Part shown: positions 42,873-51,394 of the stretch, piece after piece
Position numbering within the stretch: the stretch's first letter is position 1
Layout: every line of letters starts with the position of its first letter
From: Gaiellasilicea sp963811885
GTDB lineage: Bacteria > Actinomycetota > Thermoleophilia > Gaiellales > Gaiellaceae
Assembly: GCA_963811885.1 (NCBI GenBank)
Contig: CAWETB010000014.1
Span: forward strand, 248,001 to 312,000
Length of the DNA stretch: 64,000 nt
Direction: 5' to 3'
Notes under the pieces: generated by a model
Told to the model about the DNA's origin: nothing
The model's database searches: none
The model's input: the letters and a program-made list of their open reading frames with translations, nothing else
Program-made: the position numbers and the translations under genes

Positions 42873-44099
42873 CTAGACGCGGCCGAGCAGGACGCAGCCG
42901 TTGTGGCCGCCGAGGCCCATCGCGTTCGAGAGGGCGACGTCGAGCTCGACCTCGCGCGCCTCGTTCGGGACGTAGTCGAGGTCGCACTCCGGGTCGGGAT
43001 TGCGGTAGTTGATCGTCGGCGGCAGCAGCTGGTGGTGGAGCGCGAGCGCGCACATCATCGACTCGATCGCGCCGGCGGCGCCGAAGCAGTGCCCCGTGAC
43101 CGACTTGGTCGAGGAGACCGCGAGCTCGTAGGCGTGGTCGCCGAAGACCTGCTTGATCGCACGGGTCTCGGCCGCATCGCCGAGCGGGGTCGAGGTGCCG
43201 TGCGCGTTGATGTAGCCGACCCGCTCGGGCTCGACCCCGGTGCGCTCGAGCGCGGCACGCATCATCCCCGCAACGCCGGTCGCCTCCGGCTCCGGCTGGG
43301 CCATGTGGTGCGCGTCGTTCGACGCCCCGTAGCCGAGCACCTCGGCGTAGATCGTCGCGCCGCGCGCCTGCGCCGACTCGAGCTCCTCGAGCAGGAGGAT
43401 GCACGCGGCCTCCGACATCACGAAGCCGGCGCGCGTCGCGTCGAACGGCCGCGAGGCCTTCGTCGGGTCCTCGTCCTCGGCGACGAGGCCGCGCATCGCG
43501 CAGAAGCCGGCGAGGATCAGCGGATGGATGCACGACTCCGTCCCGCCGGCGAGAACGGCGTCGGCGTCGCCCCGGCGGATCAGCTCGGCTCCTTCGCCGA
43601 CGGCGTGCGAGCCGGTCGCGCAGGCTGAGACGGGCGCGTAGTTCGGGCCGCGGATCCCGAGCGAGATCGCGATCTGGCCGCTCGCCGAGTCGACGAGCAC
43701 GCTCGGGATGAAGAACGGCGAGATCCGGTCGGGGCCGCGGTCGCGGAGCACGTACGTCTGCTCGACGATCCCCGGCAGGCCGCCGATCGCGGAGCCGACG
43801 ACGACGCCGACGCGCGCCGGGTCGACCCCGTTGAGACCGCCTTCCCGCCAGGCCTCCTGCGCGGCGCCGAGCGCGAGCAGGACGTTCCGGTCCATCCGGC
43901 GCGCCTCCTTCGCCGGCGCGACCGTGGTGGAGTCGAAGCCCTTCACCTCGCCTGCGATCCGCACCGGATACTCGCTCGCGTCGAACGCCTGGATGAAGTC
44001 GATGCCACTCTCGCCGGCGACTGCGGCCTTCCAGGTCGAGGGCGCGTCGAGGCCGAGCGGCGTGATCGCTCCCAGCCCGGTGACCGCCACCCTTCTCAT
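42873..44099 (-). CDS. fabF: Beta-ketoacyl-ACP synthase II
   Basis: Elongating condensing enzyme of fatty-acid synthesis, 408 residues. Start RRVAVTGLGAITPLGLDAPS; active-site Cys160 in SACATGSHA; catalytic His residues in INAHGTSTPLGDAAET and SVTGHCFGAAGAIESM; terminal SNAMGLGGHNGC. Normal length for FabF. No acpP, fabD or fabG adjacent, so it is a standalone copy; it could serve housekeeping or a special lipid. Confidence 0.95.
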   Translation of the reverse strand: MRRVAVTGLGAITPLGLDAPSTWKAAVAGESGIDFIQAFDASEYPVRIAGEVKGFDSTTVAPAKEARRMDRNVLLALGAAQEAWREGGLNGVDPARVGVVVGSAIGGLPGIVEQTYVLRDRGPDRISPFFIPSVLVDSASGQIAISLGIRGPNYAPVSACATGSHAVGEGAELIRRGDADAVLAGGTESCIHPLILAGFCAMRGLVAEDEDPTKASRPFDATRAGFVMSEAACILLLEELESAQARGATIYAEVLGYGASNDAHHMAQPEPEATGVAGMMRAALERTGVEPERVGYINAHGTSTPLGDAAETRAIKQVFGDHAYELAVSSTKSVTGHCFGAAGAIESMMCALALHHQLLPPTINYRNPDPECDLDYVPNEAREVELDVALSNAMGLGGHNGCVLLGRV

Positions 44100-44112
44100 C
44101 GAGCAATCCTAG

Positions 44113-44394
44113 TCAGCGGCCGACGCGGCGCATGGCGAAACGGCCGAGCAGGCGGCCGCGGTAGCGCGCGACGCCGTTCCACCAGCCGTCCTCGCCCGGC
44201 TCGACCGAGTCGACGAGGCCGCGGGAGAGCCGGCCGTCGTACCGCAGCTCGCGGCCGACGACCGCGAACGGCGAGTGCAGCGGGCCGAGCAGCGTCTCTC
44301 CGCCCGCACCCTCGATCCGCTTGTGCACGCCGTACAGCGGCGGCAGTGCGCCGCTGACGCGCCGCACCTCCCACTCGCCGTCGAGCTCGCCCAT
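44113..44394 (-). CDS. Conserved small protein, unknown
   Basis: 93 residues from ATG 44394: LDGEWEVRRVSGALPPLYGV, HKRIEGAGGETLLG, then VDSVEPGEDGWWNGVARYRG and FAMRR. Beta-rich, no signal peptide. I recall similar small proteins from other actinobacteria but no named function. It ends 13 bases from fabF and its start is divergent from the ligase, 18 bases away. Confidence 0.6.
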   Translation of the reverse strand: MGELDGEWEVRRVSGALPPLYGVHKRIEGAGGETLLGPLHSPFAVVGRELRYDGRLSRGLVDSVEPGEDGWWNGVARYRGRLLGRFAMRRVGR

Positions 44395-44412
44395 CGCAGT
44401 AGCCTTGCAGAC

Positions 44413-45427
44413 GTGCCCGGCCCGAACGTCCCCTTCCCGCCGATGGAGGCTGAGCTCGTTCGCGAGCTCCCCGCCGGCGAGGGCTGGCAGTACGAGCCGA
44501 AGTGGGACGGGTTCCGCGGCGTGCTCGAGAACGACGGCGGCGAGCTCGCGCTCTGGTCGCGCAACGGCCGCCCGCTCCTGCGCTACTTCCCCGAGCTGGC
44601 GCCGCTCGGCGAGCTGCTCCCGCCCCACTCCGCGCTCGACGGCGAGATCGTGATCGCCCGCGACGGCGTGCTCGACTTCGACTCGATGCAGACGCGGCTG
44701 CATCCGGCCGAGAGCCGCGTCCGCAAGCTGTCGGCGGAGATCCCGGCGATCTTCATCGCGTTCGACCTCTTGCTCTGGGACGGAGACGCGGTCCACGAGC
44801 GGCCGCTCGAGGCGAGGCGAGAGGAGCTGCTGCGGCGAGGCGACGGCTTCTGGATCTCACCGGCGACCACATCCCTCGAAGCCGCAACTGCGTGGCTCGA
44901 CCGCTTCGAGGCCGCCGGGCTCGACGGTGTGATCGCGAAAGCGGCTGGGGCTCGCCTACATGCCCGGCTCGCGCGAGGCGGTCGTCAAGGTGAAGGAGCA
45001 CAAGACGGCCGACTGCGTCGTCATCGCCGTCCGCTGGAAGCCCGGTCGCGAGAAGCTCGCGACACTGCTCCTCGGGCTCTACCGCGACGACGGCGAGGTC
45101 GACTACGTCGGCTCGGCCGCGATCGGCGCCCGCAACCACGACGAGATCGCAGGACGCGTCCTGCCGCTCCTCGACGAGAGCTCCGACCGCCATTTCGGCG
45201 AGCCGAACCGCTGGGGAACGAACGGCCTCGAGCAGACGCCGCTACGACACGAGCTCGTCGCAGAGGTGCGCTACGACAAGGTGCAGGGGAACCGCTTCCG
45301 CCACGGCACGAAGCTGATCCGCTTCCGTGACGACAAGGACCCGGACCAGTGCACGTGGCGCGAGGTGAGGCCGCCCCGGCGCGCCGACGACCCCACGGTC
45401 GAGACGCTGCTCAGCTCCTCCACCTGA
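44413..45427 (+). pseudogene. ligC: ATP-dependent DNA ligase (LigC type) gene with one frameshift
   Basis: About 337 residues after repair. Adenylation domain: nucleophile lysine in YEPKWDGFRGVLENDGG, then LWSRNGRPLLRYFPEL, LDGEIVIARDGVLDFDSMQ and FIAFDLLLWDGD. Near 44,945 an extra A breaks motif IV/V; removing it gives GVIAKRLGLAYMPGSREAVV and the OB domain continues (KVKEHKTADCVVIAVRWKPG) to the stop. LigC ligases repair gaps and take part in backup end joining in mycobacteria. GTG start at 44413. Confidence 0.85.
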
Positions 45428-45797
45428 GGAAGCCGAGCGCGGCGACGTAGGCGAGGCCCGCGATCGCGCCGAGCTGGACATACGGGCTGCCGTCCTCGCC
45501 GTGCGCCCACTCCCACGCGCACATGCCGATGATGGCGACGATCAGGACGTTGCCGGCGAGCGCGGTCGCGTGGACGTCGATCCGCTGCCAGTACTCGTCC
45601 CGTCCGTCACCGCGGAGGCCGCGGATCAGGTCGCTCCGCCCGCCGAGCAGAAAGATCAGGCCGAGCACCGACATGATCACGAGCGACTCGATGCCGGCCT
45701 CGCGCTCCCCGCCGGCCCAGAGCGCTCCGAGGAACAGCAGTCCCAGCGCGACCGAGAACAGCGGCAGGAACCACTTCGTCTTATGCAGTGCCGTCAT
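45411..45797 (-). CDS. Small membrane protein encoded with an XRE regulator
   Basis: 128 residues, four hydrophobic helices (WFLPLFSVALGLLFLGALWA, SLVIMSVLGLIFLLGG, ALAGNVLIVAIIGMCAWEWA, QLGAIAGLAYVAALGF) and a charged loop RGDGRDEYWQRID between the second and third. The perfect ribosome site GAGGAGG stands six bases before ATG 45797. It overlaps the end of the XRE gene by 17 bases. Membrane proteins of this layout often travel with such regulators; function unknown. Confidence 0.75.
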   Translation of the reverse strand: MTALHKTKWFLPLFSVALGLLFLGALWAGGEREAGIESLVIMSVLGLIFLLGGRSDLIRGLRGDGRDEYWQRIDVHATALAGNVLIVAIIGMCAWEWAHGEDGSPYVQLGAIAGLAYVAALGFLRWRS

Positions 45798-45978
45798 CGA
45801 AGACCTCCTCCACAGTCATGCCGAAGTACCGGGCGAGCGCGAGCGCGAGCGGCAGCGACGGGGTGTACCGCTCCGTCTCGATCGCGTTGATCGTCTGCCG
45901 CGAGACCTGCATCGCCTGCGCGAGCTCCGCCTGCGACAGCCCCCGTCCCGCTCTCAGCTCACGGATCATGTTGAGCAC
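45781..45978 (-). CDS. XRE-family helix-turn-helix regulator
   Basis: 65 residues, only a Cro/CI-type HTH: IRELRAGRGLSQAELAQAMQ, then VSRQTINAIETERYTPSLPL and ALALARYFGMTVEEVF. This short type usually controls its own operon. It precedes the membrane-protein gene; two palindromes lie upstream, between it and a divergent cupin gene. An alternative start three codons later (MIRELRAG) is possible. Confidence 0.9.
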   Translation of the reverse strand: MLNMIRELRAGRGLSQAELAQAMQVSRQTINAIETERYTPSLPLALALARYFGMTVEEVFDDGTA

Positions 45979-45979
45979 G

Positions 45980-46025
45980 GTGTCAAGTTAGCTTGACACC
46001 GCTCACATGTCAAGCATGCTTTACA
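45980..46025. promoter_or_regulatory. Two palindromic operators for the XRE regulator
   Basis: GTGTCAAGTTAGCTTGACAC at 45,980-45,999 has perfect eight-base arms around TTAG; TGTCAAGCATGCTTTACA at 46,008-46,025 repeats the half-site TGTCAAG with one mismatch per arm. Centre spacing is about 27 bases. Placed between the XRE gene and the divergent cupin, they are its likely binding sites for autoregulation and control of the cupin. Confidence 0.7.
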
Positions 46026-46044
46026 TCGACCGTATCATCCAGGC

Positions 46045-46434
46045 ATGAGCGACTACACCAAGTACAACCTCAGAGAGGTCGAGAACGCCGCGCCGAAGTT
46101 CCAGATGCCGGAGGACATGGAAGCGCGGTTCGCACGCGGGGCGATCGAGGGAGAGACGCTCGGGCTCAGCCTGTTCACGCTCGCCCCGGACTTCCGCATC
46201 CCGTTCGGGCACAAGCATCCGAACCAGGAGGAGGTCTACGTCCTCGTCAAGGGCAGCGCCCGCATCAAGATCGAGGACGAGATCGTGGAGCTGCAGCCGT
46301 GGGACGCGGTCCGGATCGGCAAGGACACGATGCGAGCCGTGGAGGCCGGTCCCGACGGAGCCGAGTACATCGCCTTCGGCGCCGGGACCGACCCGCGGGA
46401 TGCCGAGATGAAGCCCGGCTGGTGGTCGGACTGA
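46045..46434 (+). CDS. Single-domain cupin protein
   Basis: 129 residues. Cupin motif 1 is IPFGHKHPNQEEVYVLVKGS and motif 2 LQPWDAVRIGKDTMRAVEAG, giving a possible metal site of His, His and Glu; the last His of motif 2 is not obvious. Cytoplasmic. Divergent from the XRE regulator, with the operators between them, so probably regulated by it. Substrate unknown. Confidence 0.85.
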   Translation: MSDYTKYNLREVENAAPKFQMPEDMEARFARGAIEGETLGLSLFTLAPDFRIPFGHKHPNQEEVYVLVKGSARIKIEDEIVELQPWDAVRIGKDTMRAVEAGPDGAEYIAFGAGTDPRDAEMKPGWWSD

Positions 46435-46542
46435 CCCGAGACTGACGCCGGAAAGATCAGGGTCGAGTCAGGGACGTGCCGGATGGCGTAGAGCCCTCTC
46501 CCCCACGCACGCTGGTGGGAGATCATCAACAGGAGGCTCACG

Positions 46543-47695
46543 ATGTCCGACACGCTCGACCCGACCACGACCGATGACGCGCCGCCCCGGCGGCTCGTCC
46601 GCCCGACCGACGGCCGCTTGCTCGGGGGCGTCGCCGCCGGACTCGGCCGCTACTTCGACGTCAACCCGGTCGTCTACCGGATCGCGTTCGCCGCGCTCGC
46701 GCTCGTGGGTGGCACCGGACTGCTCCTCTATCTCGCCGCGTGGCTCGTGATCCCCGGCGAGCACGACGACGAGTCGATCGCCGTCGAGGCGCTGCGCGGA
46801 CGCCGCGACCAGCCCTGGCTGCTCGTCGGAGTCGGCCTGCTCGCCTTCGGCGCGCTCTTCGCGCTCTCCGAGGTGCACTTCTGGCCGGGAACCGGCAACG
46901 TCTGGCTCGCAGCGACCCTCGTCGGGGGCGCGATCGTCTGGTGGCACGTGTCGCAGCGGGCCGACCGTCCACGCGCCGTTCAGACCGCCGCCGCTCCCGT
47001 CGAGGCCGCCGTTTCGGCGGACGAAGCAGCGCCGCCCGACGAAGCGACGACGAGAGTCCAGGCGCCGCCGCCTCCGCCCGCCCCGGCCGCCGAAGAAGCC
47101 GTCGCTGTTCGCGCCCGTCCTCGGCGCGCTGTTCGCAGCCGCCGGCTTGTTCGGGCTGCTCGCCGTGCTCGACATCTACGACGTCGATGTCGCAGCCGCA
47201 CTCGCGGCGGGCGTCGTGATCGTCGGCGCCGCGATCGCATTCGGGGCGCTCACGCAGCGGCGCGTCGGTGGGCTCGTCTTCCTCGGCCTGCTCCTGCTGG
47301 CCGCGTTCGCCGCGGCCGCGATCACACCCGTCTCCGTCAGCGCGGGAGTCGGGGAGAAGACAGAACGACCGACGACCGTCACGGCCCTGGACTCGAGCTA
47401 CGAGCACGGGATCGGCGACCTCGAGCTCGACCTCAGCGACATCACGCTCCCGGCGGGAACCACGTCGGTCGACGCCAGCGTCGGCATCGGCAAGCTCGTC
47501 GTCACGGTGCCGCAGGACGTCGCCCTCGTGATCGACGCCCACGCGGGAGTCGGCTCGATCGACCTCCTCGGCGCACGCGACGACGGCGTCGACGCGGATC
47601 GACAGCTGACGCTGCCCGGCTCGACACCGGACGCTCCCGTGCTCGACCTCGAGGCCGACATCGCGGTCGGCGACATCCAGGTCCAGCGCGGGTGA
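46543..47695 (+). pseudogene. PspC-domain membrane protein with LiaF-like C-terminus, one frameshift
   Basis: About 383 residues after repair. N-terminal PspC domain (RPTDGRLLGGVAAGLGRYFD, then GGTGLLLYLAAWLVIP), a Pro/Ala linker, further helices (LLAVLDIYDVDVAAALAAGV, LVFLGLLLLAAFAAAAIT) and an external beta domain with HGIGDLELDLSDITLPAG and GIGKLVVTVPQDVALVIDAH, the repetitive pattern of LiaF/VraT proteins. One extra base near 47,095 splits the two halves. First gene of a three-gene PspC-kinase-regulator operon; LiaF proteins inhibit their kinase. Confidence 0.8.
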
Positions 47696-48801
47696 GCACG
47701 ACGCCGTACCGGCTGCCGCTGACGCTCCCTCGCCTGCGGCGCGCGCCCGGCGAGGGAGCGGTCGCAGGCGTCTGCGCCGGGATCGGACGCAGCCTGCGCG
47801 TCGACGCGACGCTCGTCCGGCTCACGTTCGCGCTGCTCGCGTTCGCCGGCGGCGCCGGGGTCGTCGCCTACGGCGGAGCCTGGCTCGCGCTCGAGCCGGA
47901 GAGCGGTCCGGCGCCGTCGTCGAAGCGGCGACTGCTCGGCTACGTCGCGCTCGCGGTCGCCGGCGCGATCGCCCTCCGGGGCTTCGGCTTCTCCGACTCG
48001 CTGATCTGGCCCGCTGCGCTCTGCGGGGCCGGGATCCTGCTCGCCCGGGGCCGGCAGGGCGCCTCCGTGGTGGCGGGCCTCGCACTCGTCGCCGTCGGCG
48101 TGATCCTCTTCGTCGACCAGAACGCGACGTCCGACGGCCGCGATGCGGCCTTCCAGTCGAGCGCGGTCGCGATCACGCTCCTGCTCGTTCTCGGCCCCTG
48201 GGCCTGGAGGCTGGCGGCCGAGCGAAACTCCGAGCGCGTCGCGCGGATCCGCTCCGAGGAGCGCGCCGAGATGGCGGCGCGCATCCACGACTCCGTGCTG
48301 CAGACCCTCGCGCTCGTCCAGCGCGAGGCAAACGACCCTCGCCGCGTCGCAGCCCTCGCGCGCCGGCAGGAACGGGAGCTGCGGGGATGGCTCTATCCCG
48401 ACGCGCGGACGGAGGGCGCGAGCCTGGCGTCCGCGATCGAGTCGGCGGCCGTCGAGGTCGAGGAGCTTCACGGCGTCCCGGTCGAGCTCGTCCGTACCGG
48501 CGACGCGCCTCTGGACGACCGGGTCGAGGCGCTCGTGCTCGCGGCCCGCGAAGCGATGGCGAATGCCGCCGAGCACTCCGGCGCGGACGAGGTCTCTGCC
48601 TTCACCGACGTGGGCGACGATGAGATCGCGGTCTATGTCCGCGATCGCGGCACGGGGTTCGACCCGGACGAGCTGTCGCCGGACTCGCACGGGATCGCCG
48701 ACTCGATCCGCGGCCGCATGGAGCGCGTCGGCGGCACCGCGGCGATCGTGTCCTCGGCGGACGGCACCGAGGTCGAGCTGCGGCTGGAGAGGCGGTCGTG
48801 A
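47692..48801 (+). CDS. Sensor histidine kinase with N-terminal PspC domain
   Basis: 369 residues. A PspC domain (AVAGVCAGIGRSLRVDATLV, VAYGGAWLALEPE) is followed by more membrane helices (to about residue 172), then a HisKA_3 region with phospho-His199 in EMAARIHDSVLQTLALVQ and a HATPase domain (LAAREAMANAAEHSGADE, VRDRGTGFDPDE, HGIADSIRGRMERVGG). Membrane sensor probably of envelope stress. Overlaps the genes before and after (GTGA). Confidence 0.92.
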   Translation: MSTTPYRLPLTLPRLRRAPGEGAVAGVCAGIGRSLRVDATLVRLTFALLAFAGGAGVVAYGGAWLALEPESGPAPSSKRRLLGYVALAVAGAIALRGFGFSDSLIWPAALCGAGILLARGRQGASVVAGLALVAVGVILFVDQNATSDGRDAAFQSSAVAITLLLVLGPWAWRLAAERNSERVARIRSEERAEMAARIHDSVLQTLALVQREANDPRRVAALARRQERELRGWLYPDARTEGASLASAIESAAVEVEELHGVPVELVRTGDAPLDDRVEALVLAAREAMANAAEHSGADEVSAFTDVGDDEIAVYVRDRGTGFDPDELSPDSHGIADSIRGRMERVGGTAAIVSSADGTEVELRLERRS

Positions 48802-49433
48802 GCCGCCGCCGCGTCGTCCTCGTCGACGACCACCACATCTTCCGCTCGGGCGTTCGGGCGGAGCTCGGCGAGGCGGTCGAGATCGTCGGCGAGGCCGGCT
48901 CCGTCGCCGAGGCCGTGCCGTTGATCCGCGAGCTCGATCCCGACGTCGTCCTGCTCGACGTCCACCTGCCGGACGGCGGCGGCCATGCCGTGATCGCGCA
49001 GGTCGCACCCGAGCGGCCGGGCGTCCGCTTCCTCGCGCTCTCCGTCTCGGACGCCGCAGAGGACGTGATCGACGTGATCCGCGCCGGCGCCCGCGGCTAC
49101 GTGACGAAGACGATCTCAGGCGCCGAGCTCGTCGACGCGATCAACCGCACCGCAGACGGCGACGCGGTCTTCTCGCCGCGGCTCGCCGGCTTCGTCCTCG
49201 ACGCCTTCCGCTCCGGCGAGGCGGCGGTCGACCCGGAGCTCGACACGCTGACCGCGCGCGAGCGCGAGGTGCTGCAGCTGATCGCGCGCGGGTACCGCTA
49301 CAAGGAGATCGCCGCGCGCCTGCACCTCTCCGTGAAGACGGTCGAGAGCCACGTCTCCGCCGTCCTCCGCAAGCTGCAGCTCTCGAGCCGGCACGAGCTG
49401 ACGCGCTGGGCGGCGGAGCGGCGGCTGATCTAG
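48798..49433 (+). CDS. Response regulator, NarL/LuxR type
   Basis: 211 residues. Receiver with RVVLVDDHHIFRSGVRAEL, phospho-Asp54 in PDVVLLDVHLPDGGG and Lys in ARGYVTKTISG; C-terminal LuxR HTH: LTAREREVLQLIARGYRYKE, then IAARLHLSVKTVESHVSAVL and RKLQL. It overlaps the kinase gene stop and is its cognate regulator by position. Targets are not visible; the PspC operon itself is the natural guess. Confidence 0.94.
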   Translation: MSRRRVVLVDDHHIFRSGVRAELGEAVEIVGEAGSVAEAVPLIRELDPDVVLLDVHLPDGGGHAVIAQVAPERPGVRFLALSVSDAAEDVIDVIRAGARGYVTKTISGAELVDAINRTADGDAVFSPRLAGFVLDAFRSGEAAVDPELDTLTAREREVLQLIARGYRYKEIAARLHLSVKTVESHVSAVLRKLQLSSRHELTRWAAERRLI

Positions 49434-50439
49434 CGTCGGCCTTCTTCGCCCGCGACGGCTGCACGCGCTTCGGCTCGCCGGGCATCTTCGGGAACTGCGG
49501 CGGGTACGGCGCCTCGCCGACGCCTGACTTCTCCTCCCGCTCGACCCATTCGAGCAGGACGTTCAGGTCGCAGACCGCGTCGTCGATGCCGGCCTGAACG
49601 TCGCCGAGCTTCGCGAACCGCGCCGGCATCGTCGCGAGCGTGAAGTCCTCGGTCTCGACCTCCGGCAGCTCGTCCCAGGTCACCGGCGCCGAGACCGTCG
49701 CGTCGGGCCGTCCGCGCACCGAGTAGGCGGACGCGATCGTGCGGTCGCGGGCGTTCTGGTTGTAGTCGATGAAGACGCGCTCGCCGCGCTCCTCCTTCCA
49801 CCAGGCGGTCGTGACGAGGTCGCTGCGGCGCTCGACCTCGCGCGCGAACGCGAGCGCGCAGCGGCGCACGACCGGGAAGTCCCACTTCGGCTCGATCCGG
49901 CACGCCACGTGGATGCCGCGGTTGCCGGAGGTCTTGGGCCACCCGGTCCACCCCATCTCGTCGAGCGTCTCCCGGACGACGGCCGCGACACGCTTGCCGT
50001 CCTCGAACGAGGTCCCGGGCTGCGGGTCGATGTCGATCCGGAGCTCGTCCGGCTTGTCGACGTCGGCTCGACGCGACGGCCAGGGGTGGAAGTCGACGAC
50101 CGCGAGGTTGGCGGCCCAGGCGACCTGCGCGACCTCGGTCACGCACAGCTCGTCGGCGTGGCGGCCGGACGGGAACGTGACACGCGCGGCCTCGACCCAC
50201 TCCGGCCGCTTCTCGGGCACACGCTTCTGGTAGATCATCTCGCCCTCGACGCCGTCGGGGAAGCGGCGCAGCTGCGTCGGGCGCTCGTAGAGCGCGCGCA
50301 CGATCCCGTCGCCGACCGAGAGGTAGTACTCGACGAGGTCGCGCTTCGTCTCCTGCCGGGCCGGAAAGAGCACCTTGTCCGGGTTCGTCACCTTGACGGT
50401 GCGGCCGCCGACCTCGAGCTCGATGAACGGGGACGCCAT
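49430..50439 (-). CDS. ligD: LigD-type polymerase (primase-polymerase) domain protein, standalone
   Basis: About 335 residues, AEP-fold polymerase as in LigD of bacterial end joining. From ATG 50439: VTNPDKVLFPARQETKRDLV, then DPQPGTSFEDGKRVAA with the metal Asp pair (RIDIDPQ), SGNRGIHVACRIEPKWDF, VFIDYNQNARDRTIASAYSV and TWDEL. No ligase or nuclease domain is attached. Read literally the frame misses the expected stop and runs antisense through the regulator gene; the TAG at 49430 in a nearby frame is the likely real end, requiring small slips near the C-terminus. Confidence 0.85.
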
Positions 50440-50514
50440 TTGCGGGAACCGTACCCCTGCGTGGTACGTTCGAGGCCGTTCTTGCAAACCGGGAAACCAG
50501 AGGGAGACATGGGC

Positions 50515-51390
50515 ATGCGCAAGGTTTTGATTCCGCTCGGCGTGGTCGTATTGGCGATCGCGGCGGCGGCCGTCGGCGGTCGAGGCGAAGTAGCGGCGGC
50601 GGCGCCGGCGGGCTGCGCGAAGGCCAACCTCGATCTGGTCAAGGACGGCCAGCTCTCGATCGGCACCGACAACCCGGCCTACCCGCCGTGGTTCGCCGGG
50701 GGCGAGACGAAGGGCCGGCCGTGGAAGATCAACGACCCGGCCAAGGGACGGGGCTTCGAGTCGGCGGTCGCGTATGCGGTCGCGAGGCGGCTCGGCTTCG
50801 CGAAGAACCAGGTCAACTGGGTCTACACCCCCTTCAACAAGGCGATCGCGCCCGGCAAGAAGTCGTTCGACTTCGACATCAACCAGGTCTCCTACTCGCC
50901 GCAGCGGGCGAAGGTCGTCGGCTTCAGCCAGGGCTACTACGACGTCAACCAGTCGATCGTCGGCCTCAAGGGCAAGCCGATCTCGTCCGTCCGCTCGAAG
51001 AACGGGCTGAAGAAGTACCGGCTCGGCGCCCAGCTCGGCACGACGAGCTACCAGTACATCGTCAACTCGATCAAGCCGTCGCCGTCGGTCAAGGTCTACG
51101 ACACGAACGACGCCGCCGTCCAGGCGCTGAAGATCGGCCAGATCGACGGCCTCGTCGTCGACCTGCCGACCGCGTTCTACGTCACGGCCGTGCAGGTGCC
51201 GAACGGCAAGATCATCGGCCAGTTCGAGGCCGCGTCGGGGCAGGAGCGCTTCGGGATGGTCTTCCGGAAGGGCAGCCCGCTGATCGCCTGCGTCAACAAC
51301 GCGCTCGCGAACATGAAGCGCAGCGGCGTGCTGAAGCGGATCCAGCAGATCTGGCTCGCCAAGGTCACCGGCGCACCCGTTCTGAAGTAG
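50515..51390 (+). CDS. Polar amino-acid ABC transporter, substrate-binding protein
   Basis: 291 residues. Signal sequence VLIPLGVVVLAIAAAAVGG, then a SBP_bac_3 domain: LVKDGQLSIGTDNPAYPPWF, GRGFESAVAYAVARRLGF, FDFDINQVSYSPQRAKVVGF, LGAQLGTTSYQYIVNSIKPS, GQIDGLVVDLPTAFYV. It binds a polar amino acid outside the membrane. ATG 50515 was chosen over 50509 because AGGGAG then lies eight bases upstream. First of a three-gene operon with permease and ATPase. Confidence 0.93.
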   Translation: MRKVLIPLGVVVLAIAAAAVGGRGEVAAAAPAGCAKANLDLVKDGQLSIGTDNPAYPPWFAGGETKGRPWKINDPAKGRGFESAVAYAVARRLGFAKNQVNWVYTPFNKAIAPGKKSFDFDINQVSYSPQRAKVVGFSQGYYDVNQSIVGLKGKPISSVRSKNGLKKYRLGAQLGTTSYQYIVNSIKPSPSVKVYDTNDAAVQALKIGQIDGLVVDLPTAFYVTAVQVPNGKIIGQFEAASGQERFGMVFRKGSPLIACVNNALANMKRSGVLKRIQQIWLAKVTGAPVLK

Positions 51391-51394
51391 TGCG

